Positions 37,999 to 46,787 of a DNA stretch of 64,000 nt are shown here, piece after piece. The stretch lies in the NCBI GenBank assembly GCA_947626395.1, contig CANQRU010000005.1, positions 1 to 64,000 of the forward strand, written 5' to 3'. The notes under the pieces were generated by a model that saw only the letters and a list, made by a program, of their open reading frames with translations, was not told where the DNA came from and made no database searches. This stretch comes from an uncultured Lachnospiraceae bacterium. Its GTDB lineage: Bacteria; Bacillota; Clostridia; Lachnospirales; Lachnospiraceae. Both the position numbers and the translations under genes were made by a program. The stretch's first letter is position 1. Every line of letters begins with the position of its first letter.

Positions 37999-39327
37999 AT
38001 GCCGGTATATCAGAGCAGGGAAGACGCAAGGAGAAGGATCCATGAGATCGCCGAGGGCTTAAAGGACGGCGGAGAGCACGCGAGGGAAGCGGACGGATTT
38101 AGGCTCATGTATCTTTTGGGCACTACGGAAATGAATGTGGATGAAGCTGTACATGCGCTGGAGATCAACGACAGACAGGCAGGCGCAGGAGAGGCTGCGG
38201 ATCGCGGCCAGGGATTCCTGGACAGTGTCCTGGACGAGATGGCGGACGCGCTGAGGAGCCACGATCTGGGCGACGACGCCAGACTTGAGGAAGACACCGC
38301 CTACTGGGGCCGGCTGACCGGCGCGGCTGCGGAGAAGCTTGACGAGGCGCGGAAACGCAGAATGCGTGAGCAGCGCCTGAGACAGCAGCAGGTCCACCGG
38401 GAGATTCTGAGGGCATCCGCGATATCCTGTCTGGAGATCCACGATATGGTCTGCGGCGAATTCAATCCCTACCGCCGCCTGTTCGGGAATTTCACGGGCG
38501 TGCAGTTTGGGGAACTGGTGGATTCCCTGGGGGATCTGGCGGGAACTATCACAGAGACGGTGGTCAATGTGGCGGATGGAGGACTGAAGCAGGTTGTGGG
38601 CGGGGGTTCCGATCCGGAACCGGAGAAGGAAACGGAAACGGACGGTCCGGAAGTGAACGAGGCGGAAACAGACGGTCCGAAGATGGGCGCTGCGGAAACA
38701 GGCGGTTCGGAGATGGACACGGCAGATCCCGATGTGTTGGGGACAGACGCACCGGAGCAGGCGGCCGCGGAGCCGAAGGCTTCCAGTAAGGATATATCGG
38801 AACCGGAAATTCTGGACGCCCCGAAACCGGAAGCCCCCTACGTCCCTGTGCATGAGGATGATTTCCTGCACCGCAATTCGGAGCCGGAGCCGGTGACGGA
38901 GGAAGAACTGCTCCGCGCCAATGCGGATCTTCTGTCAGAAGAAGAGTACCGCCGTCTCATCGGCTACGACGGTCTTGTGAAGGAGGAGGAAGAGGCTGTG
39001 GCCGCGGCCCATCCGGAGCAGGCGGAGCGTGCCAGACGAAGGAGCCGCGCCGCGGAGCGGGGCGCTCAGGCTGCAGAAGCGGGAAGAACCGCCGGAGATA
39101 CGGCGGAACGGACCGCACAGGCGGATGGAGCGAAGATCGTGCAGTTTGCGGAGCGTACCGCGGCGGCCGCTCAGCCTTCCGCGCCGGAGAATATTCCCGG
39201 TCAGCCTTCCGCGCCGGAAACCGCGCCGCCGGTACTGTCCCGTCCGTCCGACGGCACGCCGCCGGTTCTTGCTCGCCCGGAGGATAAGAAGCTCACCGGA
39301 CCAAGAGTCCTGGGGCCGGGGAAATAG
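37999..39327 (+). CDS. Unrecognised soluble protein with disordered tail, possible secretion substrate
   Basis: 442 residues. The N-terminal half (1-200) is charged and helical (SREDARRRIHEIAEGL, KRRMREQRLRQQQVHREIL); residues 200-290 are acidic low complexity with three 10-residue repeats of the type ETDGPEVNEA; the C terminus is Ala/Pro-rich (QPSAPE twice, LSRPSDG, LARPEDK) and ends RVLGPGK. No signal peptide. ATG 37999 follows GGAAAGGAAGG; the promoter rules out starts before about 37843. Shares its promoter element with two other units of this region. No family recognised. Confidence 0.68.
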   Translation: MPVYQSREDARRRIHEIAEGLKDGGEHAREADGFRLMYLLGTTEMNVDEAVHALEINDRQAGAGEAADRGQGFLDSVLDEMADALRSHDLGDDARLEEDTAYWGRLTGAAAEKLDEARKRRMREQRLRQQQVHREILRASAISCLEIHDMVCGEFNPYRRLFGNFTGVQFGELVDSLGDLAGTITETVVNVADGGLKQVVGGGSDPEPEKETETDGPEVNEAETDGPKMGAAETGGSEMDTADPDVLGTDAPEQAAAEPKASSKDISEPEILDAPKPEAPYVPVHEDDFLHRNSEPEPVTEEELLRANADLLSEEEYRRLIGYDGLVKEEEEAVAAAHPEQAERARRRSRAAERGAQAAEAGRTAGDTAERTAQADGAKIVQFAERTAAAAQPSAPENIPGQPSAPETAPPVLSRPSDGTPPVLARPEDKKLTGPRVLGPGK

Positions 39328-39335
39328 GCCCGTCG

Positions 39336-39400
39336 GATTACTTAAAAGTCAGTTTGATTACCTAAATGTCGGAAAAAACCGATTTCGAGTATGTTATAAT
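39336..39400 (+). promoter_or_regulatory. Promoter of the 958-residue protein gene with 20-bp-period direct repeats
   Basis: GATTACTTAAAAGTC (39336-39350) and GATTACCTAAATGTC (39356-39370), 20-bp period, then AGTATGTTATAAT with TATAAT at 39395-39400. The same AGTATGTTATAAT context occurs in the promoter at 37803. No -35 hexamer is visible at 17 bp (GAAAAA), arguing for activator dependence by a protein different from the one binding TTGTTGTAC. Confidence 0.7.
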
Positions 39401-39416
39401 ACAAATGTATGTCAGT

Positions 39417-39600
39417 ATAGAGAGAGCGGTTTTCCCCTCTTAACCAAAGAAAGATATGTGGGTGCCAAATGTCTCTCATATGACGTTTGGCACCTGCTTT
39501 ATTTCCATACAGACAGGGAGTAAATGACGTCCTGCCTGTATTTCCGTGGTGAAAGGATGCCGGGGGCGTGCTTTCTGTATTTCCATCAGTATATGGGCAA
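39417..39600 (+). other. Structured 5' leader of the 958-residue protein gene
   Basis: A 13-bp hairpin (GGTGCCAAATGTC at 39461-39473 pairing with GACGTTTGGCACC at 39482-39494, one G-U) is followed by a T-rich stretch. A second hairpin (CAGACAGG / CCTGCCTG) and three copies of TATTTCCRT (about 39500-39590) follow. It could act as an attenuator or a small RNA source; no known riboswitch class is recognised. Confidence 0.6.
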
Positions 39601-39669
39601 GGATACCGGCGGCGTTCTTTCCATGTATGCGATTCGGATACGGACAATTAAGAAGGGAGGTAAAGGGAT

Positions 39670-42546
39670 ATGCCTGAAGAGCGCAGAATGAGGGTCACCG
39701 CAAACGACATGGACCATGTGGATCAGGTCTTTCAGGAGCTTCTTGAACGGAGAGAGCAGGGCGACAGGATCCGCAGGGAGTGGGAATTTGCGCACGGTAT
39801 CCCGAATGCCGAAGCGGGCGGGGCGCAGAACAATCCGTATCAGGTCGATCCGCAGATGTTCTGGATAATGGCTGCGGTGGCCGGGATGAACAACTGGGAC
39901 AATCAGTTTAATTATGAGGATACATATCGTGAGATCGTCAGCGATTTCTCGCAGACGGCGCCTCAGGGCGGCAGTCTGGAGATGCCGGGCAGCGAGTTCT
40001 GGGTCCATAACGCCTTGCGTTTTCTCAGGGATACGCAGATTGACAGCCTGACCGCGGACAGCGAGGACGATATCCGGAAATTCTTCCTGATCAGCCAGAT
40101 AAGCCGTTACGCGGATACCCTGCGGGAGAGATACCCGGATGTTTACCATGCCGTCACAGGAGATCCCGAGGAAGAGGATCACTACCGCCTGCAGCTGCAG
40201 CAGGCGCGCGCGCTGGGCCGGCGGATGCAGGCCGTCATGGACGCGTATTACGAGTATATAAGGGACCATGAGGCGTTCGGCACGATTGACAGCCCTTATA
40301 CAGGAGACAGGGCGATCGCCGATATTTATCAGAATGGCCGTGAAGATGTGCTGGAGGCGCAGTATCTGGCGCCGATGAGCGAAGATATCAACGCCCAGTT
40401 CGCGCATAAGTATCGCGAGCAGGATCGCGAGCCGGAGATTCCCGGCGTGACTCTGCGCGTTCCCAAGGCTATGAAGATCCTGGCGGATTTCCCGGACGAC
40501 GATCTGACGCGGCTTACGGATACGCAGCTGTTTCTGGGACGGCGGATGGCCGAGAACCTGTTTGACGCGCTGACGCCTGAGGTTCTCAGAAACGGCGGGG
40601 TGGTGCGCGGCGGGAAAGACGGCCGGAATATGGAGAAGGAGGATCTGATCTTCGTCAACGGCCAGTCTCTGCGGGAGTACTGCCTGGAGCGTCTTCCGGA
40701 AAATCTGCGGACGGATGAAGGCGTCAGCCGGTATTCCGGCGCGCTGCTGGCGCGGGCGATGCAGCAGGGGAACAGCCGGATCGCACTGGCCCAGGTAAAC
40801 AGCATGCAGGACTACAACTACGGCGTGACGATGCATCCGGTCAAGCTGGATCTGACGGAGTGCCAGCCCGCGATCGAGGACGACGAAAGCTACGGGTGGA
40901 TCCACCGCAGGTTCTTTAACTGGGGGCCGTTTAAGTGCAAGACCCGCCAGGAGAAAGCGGAAGAAGCCTATCGGGACCCGGAGCTTCAGAGCCGGGAGGA
41001 AGGCCTGAAGGACCGGCTTGACAGGGAGATCCGCGTCGGGAGGCAGGATCGGGTATTCCTGTCCGTTTATGCGCAGACCCGGGCCATTCAGGAGATTGCG
41101 GCCGACTGCGTAAGCAATGTGCAGGAGAAGGATCCGCTTGCGAAAGTATATATGGATGGGGATACGCGGGATCTCCAGGATATGGCGATGATGCTCATGC
41201 TTAATAAGCTGAATCTTCCGGAGAAGGAGAGGAACGACCGGTTTAACGCCGAACTGCAGGATATGGTGGAGACATTCCATGCTCCGGACAGCCTGGGGCG
41301 GCGGGAAATGTACCTGGATCGGATGGGCGACTTTATCGATCAGTTTGATCCCGACGGGGTAAATCACAGCAATCCGAATGATATGTTCCGGCTGCAGACC
41401 TATCTGCGGCTGTCGCAGCTGATGCAGACCAAAGCGCATCAGTACCCGGAATGGTACTACGGGCGGTATCCGGAAGCGGATCAGCGGGAAAAATACGAAT
41501 TACAGGGACAGTACACCCAGGTCGTCGGGGCCTACTGGCAGACGAGAGGGGTGGAACTGAACGGAACCTTTACGAATCTCAGTTCTTTGATACTTCCGAA
41601 CGAGGAGACGGTCGATTCCGTGAAGGCGTTCGCCCACGAGATCAGCGAAGGGAACATGTGGGTCCGGCCGGCGAGTTTAAAGGTGCCGGCATTCGCGTCC
41701 CGGTACATGAATAAGCTGCCCGGGGAACTGGATCAGATGGCTGCTTTCGACGATACGACGCAGTACCTGATGGGAGTGCTTACCTGCGCGGAATCAACGG
41801 AGGCATCAAGAGCGATCGTGGGCGCCCGTCTGGAAGATGTGTTCTATGTGGACGGAAAGTCCCTGAAGGAATATGTCAGAGAGAATACGCAGGCTGCCGA
41901 AACGGAGAGGCTTAATTACGAGAGCTATCTTATGAACGCCCTGGTAAGCGGAGATCACCGGGTCGAGATGATCAGGCTCGTCGCGGACACAAGCTGGGAA
42001 ATTGGAAATGAGGCGTGCGACGACTGGGTGTTCCGGACGGTACGGATCGAACCGGATCTGAGCAGATGCGAAGCGGTGAGACAGGAAGACGGCAAGACGA
42101 ACGTGGAGAGGGCGGCAGAGCTGTCCGCGTCAGACAGGATCGATTCGACGGCGCTGCGCGAGCGTGCCGACACGATCCAGGCTGAGATTCAGGAGAGGCT
42201 GGAAGACGCGGCGGAAGCATACAACCGGCAGCAGCGGAACGCGGCGCTTCCGCTGGCGAGAGTAAGAGGGCTTGCGCAGAACCTGCAGGTTCAGAAGTGG
42301 GAAGACCTTGAGAATGAGTGGAAGAATCGAAGAGCCGACAGGATAGAGGAGCGGTTGCAGGCGAGGAATGAAGCAGCCCGGGCGCAGAATCGGACGCGTC
42401 ACGCCATGAATTTCGAAGAGCTTGTCGAGGAGGCGGAGGAAGCCGGGGAGATCAAGAAGACCGAAGACATCGTCCGGCCGAATGCCGCCACTGCCCAGCC
42501 TTTGGAGAAAGCGCCGAAGAAGGCAGAAAAACCGCCTGTGAAGTAA
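39670..42546 (+). CDS. Large unrecognised soluble protein with internal duplication, possible secretion substrate
   Basis: 958 residues, predominantly helical, without signal peptide or membrane helix. A domain appears twice: about residues 276-403 (LIFVNGQSLREYC near 327, then MHPVKLDLTECQPAIEDD) and about 690-805 (VFYVDGKSLKEYV near 725, then VRIEPDLSRCEAVRQED). Spacing between motifs is conserved. The C terminus is charged coiled-coil-like (830-920) and ends in a Lys/Pro-rich stretch (KAPKKAEKPPVK). The gene has AAGGGAGG before ATG 39670 and its own direct-repeat promoter. I recognise no named family; effector or structural roles remain guesses based on linkage to the secretion genes. Confidence 0.7.
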   Translation: MPEERRMRVTANDMDHVDQVFQELLERREQGDRIRREWEFAHGIPNAEAGGAQNNPYQVDPQMFWIMAAVAGMNNWDNQFNYEDTYREIVSDFSQTAPQGGSLEMPGSEFWVHNALRFLRDTQIDSLTADSEDDIRKFFLISQISRYADTLRERYPDVYHAVTGDPEEEDHYRLQLQQARALGRRMQAVMDAYYEYIRDHEAFGTIDSPYTGDRAIADIYQNGREDVLEAQYLAPMSEDINAQFAHKYREQDREPEIPGVTLRVPKAMKILADFPDDDLTRLTDTQLFLGRRMAENLFDALTPEVLRNGGVVRGGKDGRNMEKEDLIFVNGQSLREYCLERLPENLRTDEGVSRYSGALLARAMQQGNSRIALAQVNSMQDYNYGVTMHPVKLDLTECQPAIEDDESYGWIHRRFFNWGPFKCKTRQEKAEEAYRDPELQSREEGLKDRLDREIRVGRQDRVFLSVYAQTRAIQEIAADCVSNVQEKDPLAKVYMDGDTRDLQDMAMMLMLNKLNLPEKERNDRFNAELQDMVETFHAPDSLGRREMYLDRMGDFIDQFDPDGVNHSNPNDMFRLQTYLRLSQLMQTKAHQYPEWYYGRYPEADQREKYELQGQYTQVVGAYWQTRGVELNGTFTNLSSLILPNEETVDSVKAFAHEISEGNMWVRPASLKVPAFASRYMNKLPGELDQMAAFDDTTQYLMGVLTCAESTEASRAIVGARLEDVFYVDGKSLKEYVRENTQAAETERLNYESYLMNALVSGDHRVEMIRLVADTSWEIGNEACDDWVFRTVRIEPDLSRCEAVRQEDGKTNVERAAELSASDRIDSTALRERADTIQAEIQERLEDAAEAYNRQQRNAALPLARVRGLAQNLQVQKWEDLENEWKNRRADRIEERLQARNEAARAQNRTRHAMNFEELVEEAEEAGEIKKTEDIVRPNAATAQPLEKAPKKAEKPPVK

Positions 42547-42554
42547 CTGCGGGT

Positions 42555-42589
42555 TTGTTGTACATTTGTTGTACATGATGCTGCATAAT
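42555..42589 (+). promoter_or_regulatory. Direct-repeat promoter, copy 3
   Basis: Perfect TTGTTGTAC at 42555-42563 and 42566-42574, then CATAAT at 42584-42589, 9 bp further on. It lies 8 bp after the stop of the 958-residue gene and starts the unit DUF1292-STAS-CPBP that leads toward the secretion genes. Confidence 0.88.
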
Positions 42590-42658
42590 GAAATGATACA
42601 TATACTCTGAGAAGGAGAAGCCTGCCGCGCTGCGGGCAGAAGATGGGAGGATTCACGG

Positions 42659-43168
42659 ATGGAGGATCAGATTTTCCGGGTTACCATGGCGGGACCGTAT
42701 GGTGAGGAGCTGGCTTATGATGTGGTCGGTACCTTTACCGCGGAGAACGGGAGGGACTATATGGCCCTGCAGCCCGCGGATTCCGAAGACGGCGACGTAC
42801 ATCTGATCGGATTCCACGCGGGACCGGACGACGAGGTGGTCTTTGACGACATCACGGACGACGAAGAGTACGCGATGGTTTCAGATACCTTCCAGCAGCT
42901 GTTCAATGAGCCGCTGGAAGAGGAGTATGATCTGGGCGATCTGTACGACACGGAGGAGGCCCTGCGTGAGGTGATCGACGATTCCGGCGAATACTGTTAC
43001 GAGGATGACCAGGACCGTCTGTTCGTCTATGGTCCCGGCGATGTGCGGATCTATCTTGACGAGAACGGCGAATATATTCTGGATGAGGCAACAGTAGCCG
43101 CTCTGGTGGCGAGCGGAGCAGTGCCCCCGCCGCCGCAGGATGACGGCGCGGAAACAGGCGTTTTGTAA
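42659..43168 (+). CDS. DUF1292 family protein
   Basis: 169 residues, very acidic. The N-terminal half (about 5-85) matches the DUF1292 pattern: YDVVGTFTAENGRDYMALQPAD and EVVFDDITDDEEYAMVSDTFQQLF. The second half repeats acidic EEYDLGDLYDTEE and EYCYEDDQDRLFVYG motifs and is unfamiliar. GGGAGG lies eight bases before ATG. First gene behind the third direct-repeat promoter; function of the family is unknown. Confidence 0.78.
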   Translation: MEDQIFRVTMAGPYGEELAYDVVGTFTAENGRDYMALQPADSEDGDVHLIGFHAGPDDEVVFDDITDDEEYAMVSDTFQQLFNEPLEEEYDLGDLYDTEEALREVIDDSGEYCYEDDQDRLFVYGPGDVRIYLDENGEYILDEATVAALVASGAVPPPPQDDGAETGVL

Positions 43169-43255
43169 ACCGGCCGGTATGACAGGAAAAGTAAGGATCA
43201 GCTTTTGCGGAGAGAGATGACTTCGCGCAGGACAGGAGAAGGAGAGGATTCAGAC

Positions 43256-43537
43256 ATGGAAGAATATGTTTACAGTACCCCGAAGAGGATTGACAACAGT
43301 ACGGCGCCCGCCATCGATAAGGAGGTTAAGGACGTTCTGGCCCAGGGCCATAAAGTGATCGTGATCGACATGGAAGCGACCACCTACATAAGTTCGGTGG
43401 GCCTGCGCATTCTGCTGGCTACGCAGAAGTCGCTGAATAAGAGCGGCGGCTCCCTGTCGCTGCGCAACGTCTGCCCCCAGGTCCACGAGGTGCTCGATAT
43501 TACCGGATTTTCCGGATTCCTGACGATCGAGGAATGA
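43256..43537 (+). CDS. STAS-domain protein (anti-sigma factor antagonist-like)
   Basis: 93 residues, a lone STAS domain. [39 protein letters not shown] includes the conserved serine of the SpoIIAA-type phosphorylation loop (YISSVGL). Such proteins release sigma factors or form signalling complexes with serine kinases; no kinase or sigma factor gene is adjacent. GGAGAGG supports ATG 43256. Overlaps the region of the next start, indicating translational coupling. Confidence 0.88.
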   Translation: MEEYVYSTPKRIDNSTAPAIDKEVKDVLAQGHKVIVIDMEATTYISSVGLRILLATQKSLNKSGGSLSLRNVCPQVHEVLDITGFSGFLTIEE

Positions 43538-43539
43538 GC

Positions 43540-44367
43540 ATGAAGGAAGACAAAAGCTTCCAGCAGAAGCTGTGGATCTGGATCGCGGCGTTTGTAAAGG
43601 GAGCGAGACCGCTGGTGCTTTATTACCTGATGCCGTCCCTGTGCATGGCTCTGGGCTATGTGATCGCCCATCCGGATATGACGGCGACGGAATTCTTCAC
43701 CTACGGCGGGAATTTCTATACGGCGGTGGGCATGGCGCTCACGCTGTATCTGCTGTACCGCGGTTCGAAGAAGAAGGGGCATCGGTTCTTTGAGGACGCC
43801 AGCCTTTATCTGGAGAATGTGAACTGGAAGAAGGCGGCGGGCTTTTTCGCATTCGGCGTTACGGCGGCCGTCGCGATCTCCTCGGCGATCACGCTGCTGT
43901 CCCGGCTGGGACTGACCGGCGGTTATTCGGAAGCCACGCAGAAGATGCTCCGCGGCAGGGATATCCTCTTTACGGTGGTGACCACCGTGATCACGTCGCC
44001 GGTGACGGAGGAAGTTGTGTTCCGCGGATACATGCTGAACACGTTCCTGGAGCATTTTGACGAGAAGAAGGCGGTGCTGATCGTCAGCGCCGTATTTGCT
44101 CTGTGCCATGTGCAGCCCCTGTGGATACTGTACGCGTTCGCGATGGGGCTTCTGCTGGCGGGGCTTTCGATCAAAGAGGACAATATTCTTTATGGTATTC
44201 TGATGCACATTGGTTTCAACGCGCCGTCCATGGTCAACTGGCTGATCACCAGCAGCGTTCCCGCTTCGCGGGTGCTCTTCGAAGGATGGTGGATGGTGCT
44301 GGCATATGGCCTGATCGCGGCGATGCTTTCGGTGCTTCTGGTACGGAAATACCGGAGTATGGACTGA
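43540..44367 (+). CDS. CPBP-family intramembrane glutamic endopeptidase
   Basis: About 275 residues with seven to eight membrane helices. The CPBP (Rce1-like/Abi) motifs are intact: TSPVTEEVVFRGYML near residue 150 (Glu-Glu and Arg), FALCHVQP near 187 and GILMHIGFNAPS near 222. Bacterial members include bacteriocin self-immunity proteins and processing proteases. ATG 43540 has GAGG seven bases upstream; ATG 43534 overlapping the STAS stop is the alternative. Linkage to a secretion locus may indicate processing of a membrane or exported component. Confidence 0.88.
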   Translation: MKEDKSFQQKLWIWIAAFVKGARPLVLYYLMPSLCMALGYVIAHPDMTATEFFTYGGNFYTAVGMALTLYLLYRGSKKKGHRFFEDASLYLENVNWKKAAGFFAFGVTAAVAISSAITLLSRLGLTGGYSEATQKMLRGRDILFTVVTTVITSPVTEEVVFRGYMLNTFLEHFDEKKAVLIVSAVFALCHVQPLWILYAFAMGLLLAGLSIKEDNILYGILMHIGFNAPSMVNWLITSSVPASRVLFEGWWMVLAYGLIAAMLSVLLVRKYRSMD

Positions 44368-44654
44368 TGCCGCGGGCGGCAGCCGGAGAAGCGGTCTGGC
44401 GGCAGCCAAAGAGGACGTCCGGCGAAGCAGTTCGGGAAGGCGTCCGGCGCGAAATGCCCGGAGAAGCATACCGGATAAGGCAGCCGGCGAAAAGGACCAG
44501 CGGCAACAGCCGGCGAAGGCGTCAGCCGAAGAGGGCGTTCGGCGAAGGCGTCCGGATAAGACAGCTGGAGACAAAGTCCGGCAAAAGCGGTCGGCCTGCC
44601 CGGTTCATACAGAATGGAACAATGAAGTAAGGGAATAAAAGGAGGATCAAGAAG
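44368..44654. other. Intergenic stretch with degenerate GGCGAAGGCGTCCGG-type repeats
   Basis: About eight loose copies of a GGCRAAGNCGTCCGG motif follow the protease stop, similar in style to other post-stop repeats in this window. No clear promoter or terminator; read-through into the secretion genes is plausible. Confidence 0.5.
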
Positions 44655-46682
44655 ATGAAGGATTTAGACATCCGCGGGATTTTGAAAAAAGTGGGCATCT
44701 ATGCGCTTCTGGGGCTTCTGGCTGTAGTGGTCTTCGGAGGCATTACGGCCATGACGTTCGGCTATCTGATAAACGGCGGCAGTTTCCTGAATTTTGCCGT
44801 TTACGCCAGCCCGTCCACATGGCTGTACGGTCTTCTGGAGGTGGTTCTTCTGACGCTCGCCTATATGGTGTTTACGCCGGCCAGCGCCAAGCGCAGCAAG
44901 AGGGTGCTGCGGGGCAAGGCCCAGCGGATCGAGGGCGCCCTTGAGAATTCCCGCTTCATGACCGACGCGGAGAGGGACGAGAACTTCCCGAAGAAGAAAT
45001 TCACGAAATTAAATGACGAGAAAAAGGACGGCATCCCCATGTACGCCGTTTACAATACAAAGAAGAAGGAGCTTGACATCAACCTGATGAGCCCGGCCCA
45101 TGGCCTGATCATCGGCGCCACCGGCAGCGGTAAGACGACCACATTTATCAACCCGGTGATCCAGATCCTCGGCAAGACCTCGGCGGGATCGTCCATGATC
45201 TGCACCGACCCCAAGGGCGAGCTGTTCCAGATGCATTCCAAGTTCCTGCAGGAACGGGGCTACAACGTGATGGTCCTGGATCTGCGCGATCCTTACAGTT
45301 CCTTCCGCTGGAACCCGCTGGGCGATATCTACGACCGCTACCAGCTGTACCTGCACACCGGCGACGAGATCTATGAGCGAACCGATCCGGTCTCGGAAAG
45401 CGAGCTGACGCTTGTGAACAAGCCGGAAGATTACCAGGAAACCTGGTACGAGTATAACGGCAAGGCCTACGCGGTCCGCCGCGAGCTGATCAATGTGGTC
45501 AAGGTGGAGCGCCAGAAGATCTACGACGAATTATACGAGGACTTAAACGACCTGATCAGCGTCATCTGCCCGGTAGAGTCCAAGGACGACCCGGTCTGGG
45601 AGAAAGGCGCCCGTTCCATCATCATGGCGACCTGCCTGGCGATGCTGGAGGACAGCGAGAACCCGGAGCTGGAGATGACCAGGGAGAAGTTCTGCTTCTA
45701 TAATATCAGCAAGGCCATCAGCAATTCGGAGAACGAATTCGCGGCCCTGAAAGATTATTTCAAGGGACGTTCCAAGCTGTCCAAGGCCGTGGGCCTGTCC
45801 CGTCAGGTGCTTTCGGCGGCTGACCAGACATTGTCCAGCTACATGTCCATCGCCTTCGATAAGATGTCGATGTTCAACGACGAAGGCCTGTGCGCACTGA
45901 CGAGCGCCACCGATATCGACCCGACGAAGTTCGCCTTCGAGCCGACGGCGCTGTTCCTGAAGATCCCGGATGAGAAGGATACCCGCCACGCGCTGGCCGC
46001 GGTATTCATCCTCTGCATCTACAAGGCCCTCATCAAGGTGGCGTCAGGCAGAGAGGATCTGTCCCTTCCGAGAAACGTATATTTCCTGCTTGATGAGTTC
46101 GGCAACATGCCGCAGATCGACAAGTTCGACAAGATGATTACCGTAGGACGGAGCCGTAAGATCTGGTTCCACATGGTCGTCCAGTCCTACGCCCAGCTGA
46201 ATAACGTCTACGGCGACACGGTTGCCGACATCGTCAAGAGCAACTGCGGCATCAAGATGTTCATTGGTTCCAATGATATCGCCACCTGCGAGGAATTCTC
46301 CAAGCTGTGCGGCAACATGTCCGTGGCGACCACCAGCGTGTCCGGCTCTACGACGGACACCACCGGCGGGATCAATTATTCCAACCAGCTTCAGGACCGG
46401 CCGCTTATCTATCCGTCGGAGCTGATGAAGCTGAACAACAAGAAGGACACCGGCAACGCCATCATCGTGACCTTCGGCAATCATCCGCTTAAGACCAAGT
46501 TCACCCCCAGCTACAAGTGCCCGCTGTACCAGTTCGGCACTATGGATCTGTCGGATGTGAGGGCCAACGCGTTCTTTGGCGACGAGATCTTCTACGACCT
46601 GGAGGAGCGGAATTATCTGGTGCTCGATAACCAGCAGGAAGGCGGGGACGGACCGGAGCTTAAGATGGCGGCGGCCCAGTAG
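44655..46682 (+). CDS. VirD4/TraG-type coupling ATPase of a type IV secretion-like system
   Basis: 675 residues. Two N-terminal membrane helices (about 13-38 and 48-75) anchor the protein. The cytoplasmic ATPase has Walker A GATGSGKTTT near residue 153, CTDPKGELF near 177, Walker B YFLLDEFGNMP near 473 and WFHMVVQSYAQLNN near 505. Coupling proteins select substrates (relaxase-DNA or proteins) and deliver them to the channel. AAAGGAGG lies upstream of ATG. It heads a run of co-directional genes extending beyond the window. No relaxase is nearby, so protein substrates are the leading inference. Confidence 0.93.
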   Translation: MKDLDIRGILKKVGIYALLGLLAVVVFGGITAMTFGYLINGGSFLNFAVYASPSTWLYGLLEVVLLTLAYMVFTPASAKRSKRVLRGKAQRIEGALENSRFMTDAERDENFPKKKFTKLNDEKKDGIPMYAVYNTKKKELDINLMSPAHGLIIGATGSGKTTTFINPVIQILGKTSAGSSMICTDPKGELFQMHSKFLQERGYNVMVLDLRDPYSSFRWNPLGDIYDRYQLYLHTGDEIYERTDPVSESELTLVNKPEDYQETWYEYNGKAYAVRRELINVVKVERQKIYDELYEDLNDLISVICPVESKDDPVWEKGARSIIMATCLAMLEDSENPELEMTREKFCFYNISKAISNSENEFAALKDYFKGRSKLSKAVGLSRQVLSAADQTLSSYMSIAFDKMSMFNDEGLCALTSATDIDPTKFAFEPTALFLKIPDEKDTRHALAAVFILCIYKALIKVASGREDLSLPRNVYFLLDEFGNMPQIDKFDKMITVGRSRKIWFHMVVQSYAQLNNVYGDTVADIVKSNCGIKMFIGSNDIATCEEFSKLCGNMSVATTSVSGSTTDTTGGINYSNQLQDRPLIYPSELMKLNNKKDTGNAIIVTFGNHPLKTKFTPSYKCPLYQFGTMDLSDVRANAFFGDEIFYDLEERNYLVLDNQQEGGDGPELKMAAAQ

Positions 46683-46787
46683 CGGATAGGAGATGCGCCG
46701 CCGGGACGTCAGGATCATGCCGGCACGCAGGAAACGCCGGCGGCGGAGGATTCACGCAGCAGAAATCAGGAGATCGGGAGTAAATCA

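Noticed and set aside
39586-41439. Long minus-strand reading frame opposite the 958-residue gene
   Set aside because: GC-rich third positions on the coding strand leave long open antisense frames; the translation is His/Arg/Leu-rich without domain signatures and has no ribosome site. The same applies to antisense frames at 8999-10708 and 61516-63039.
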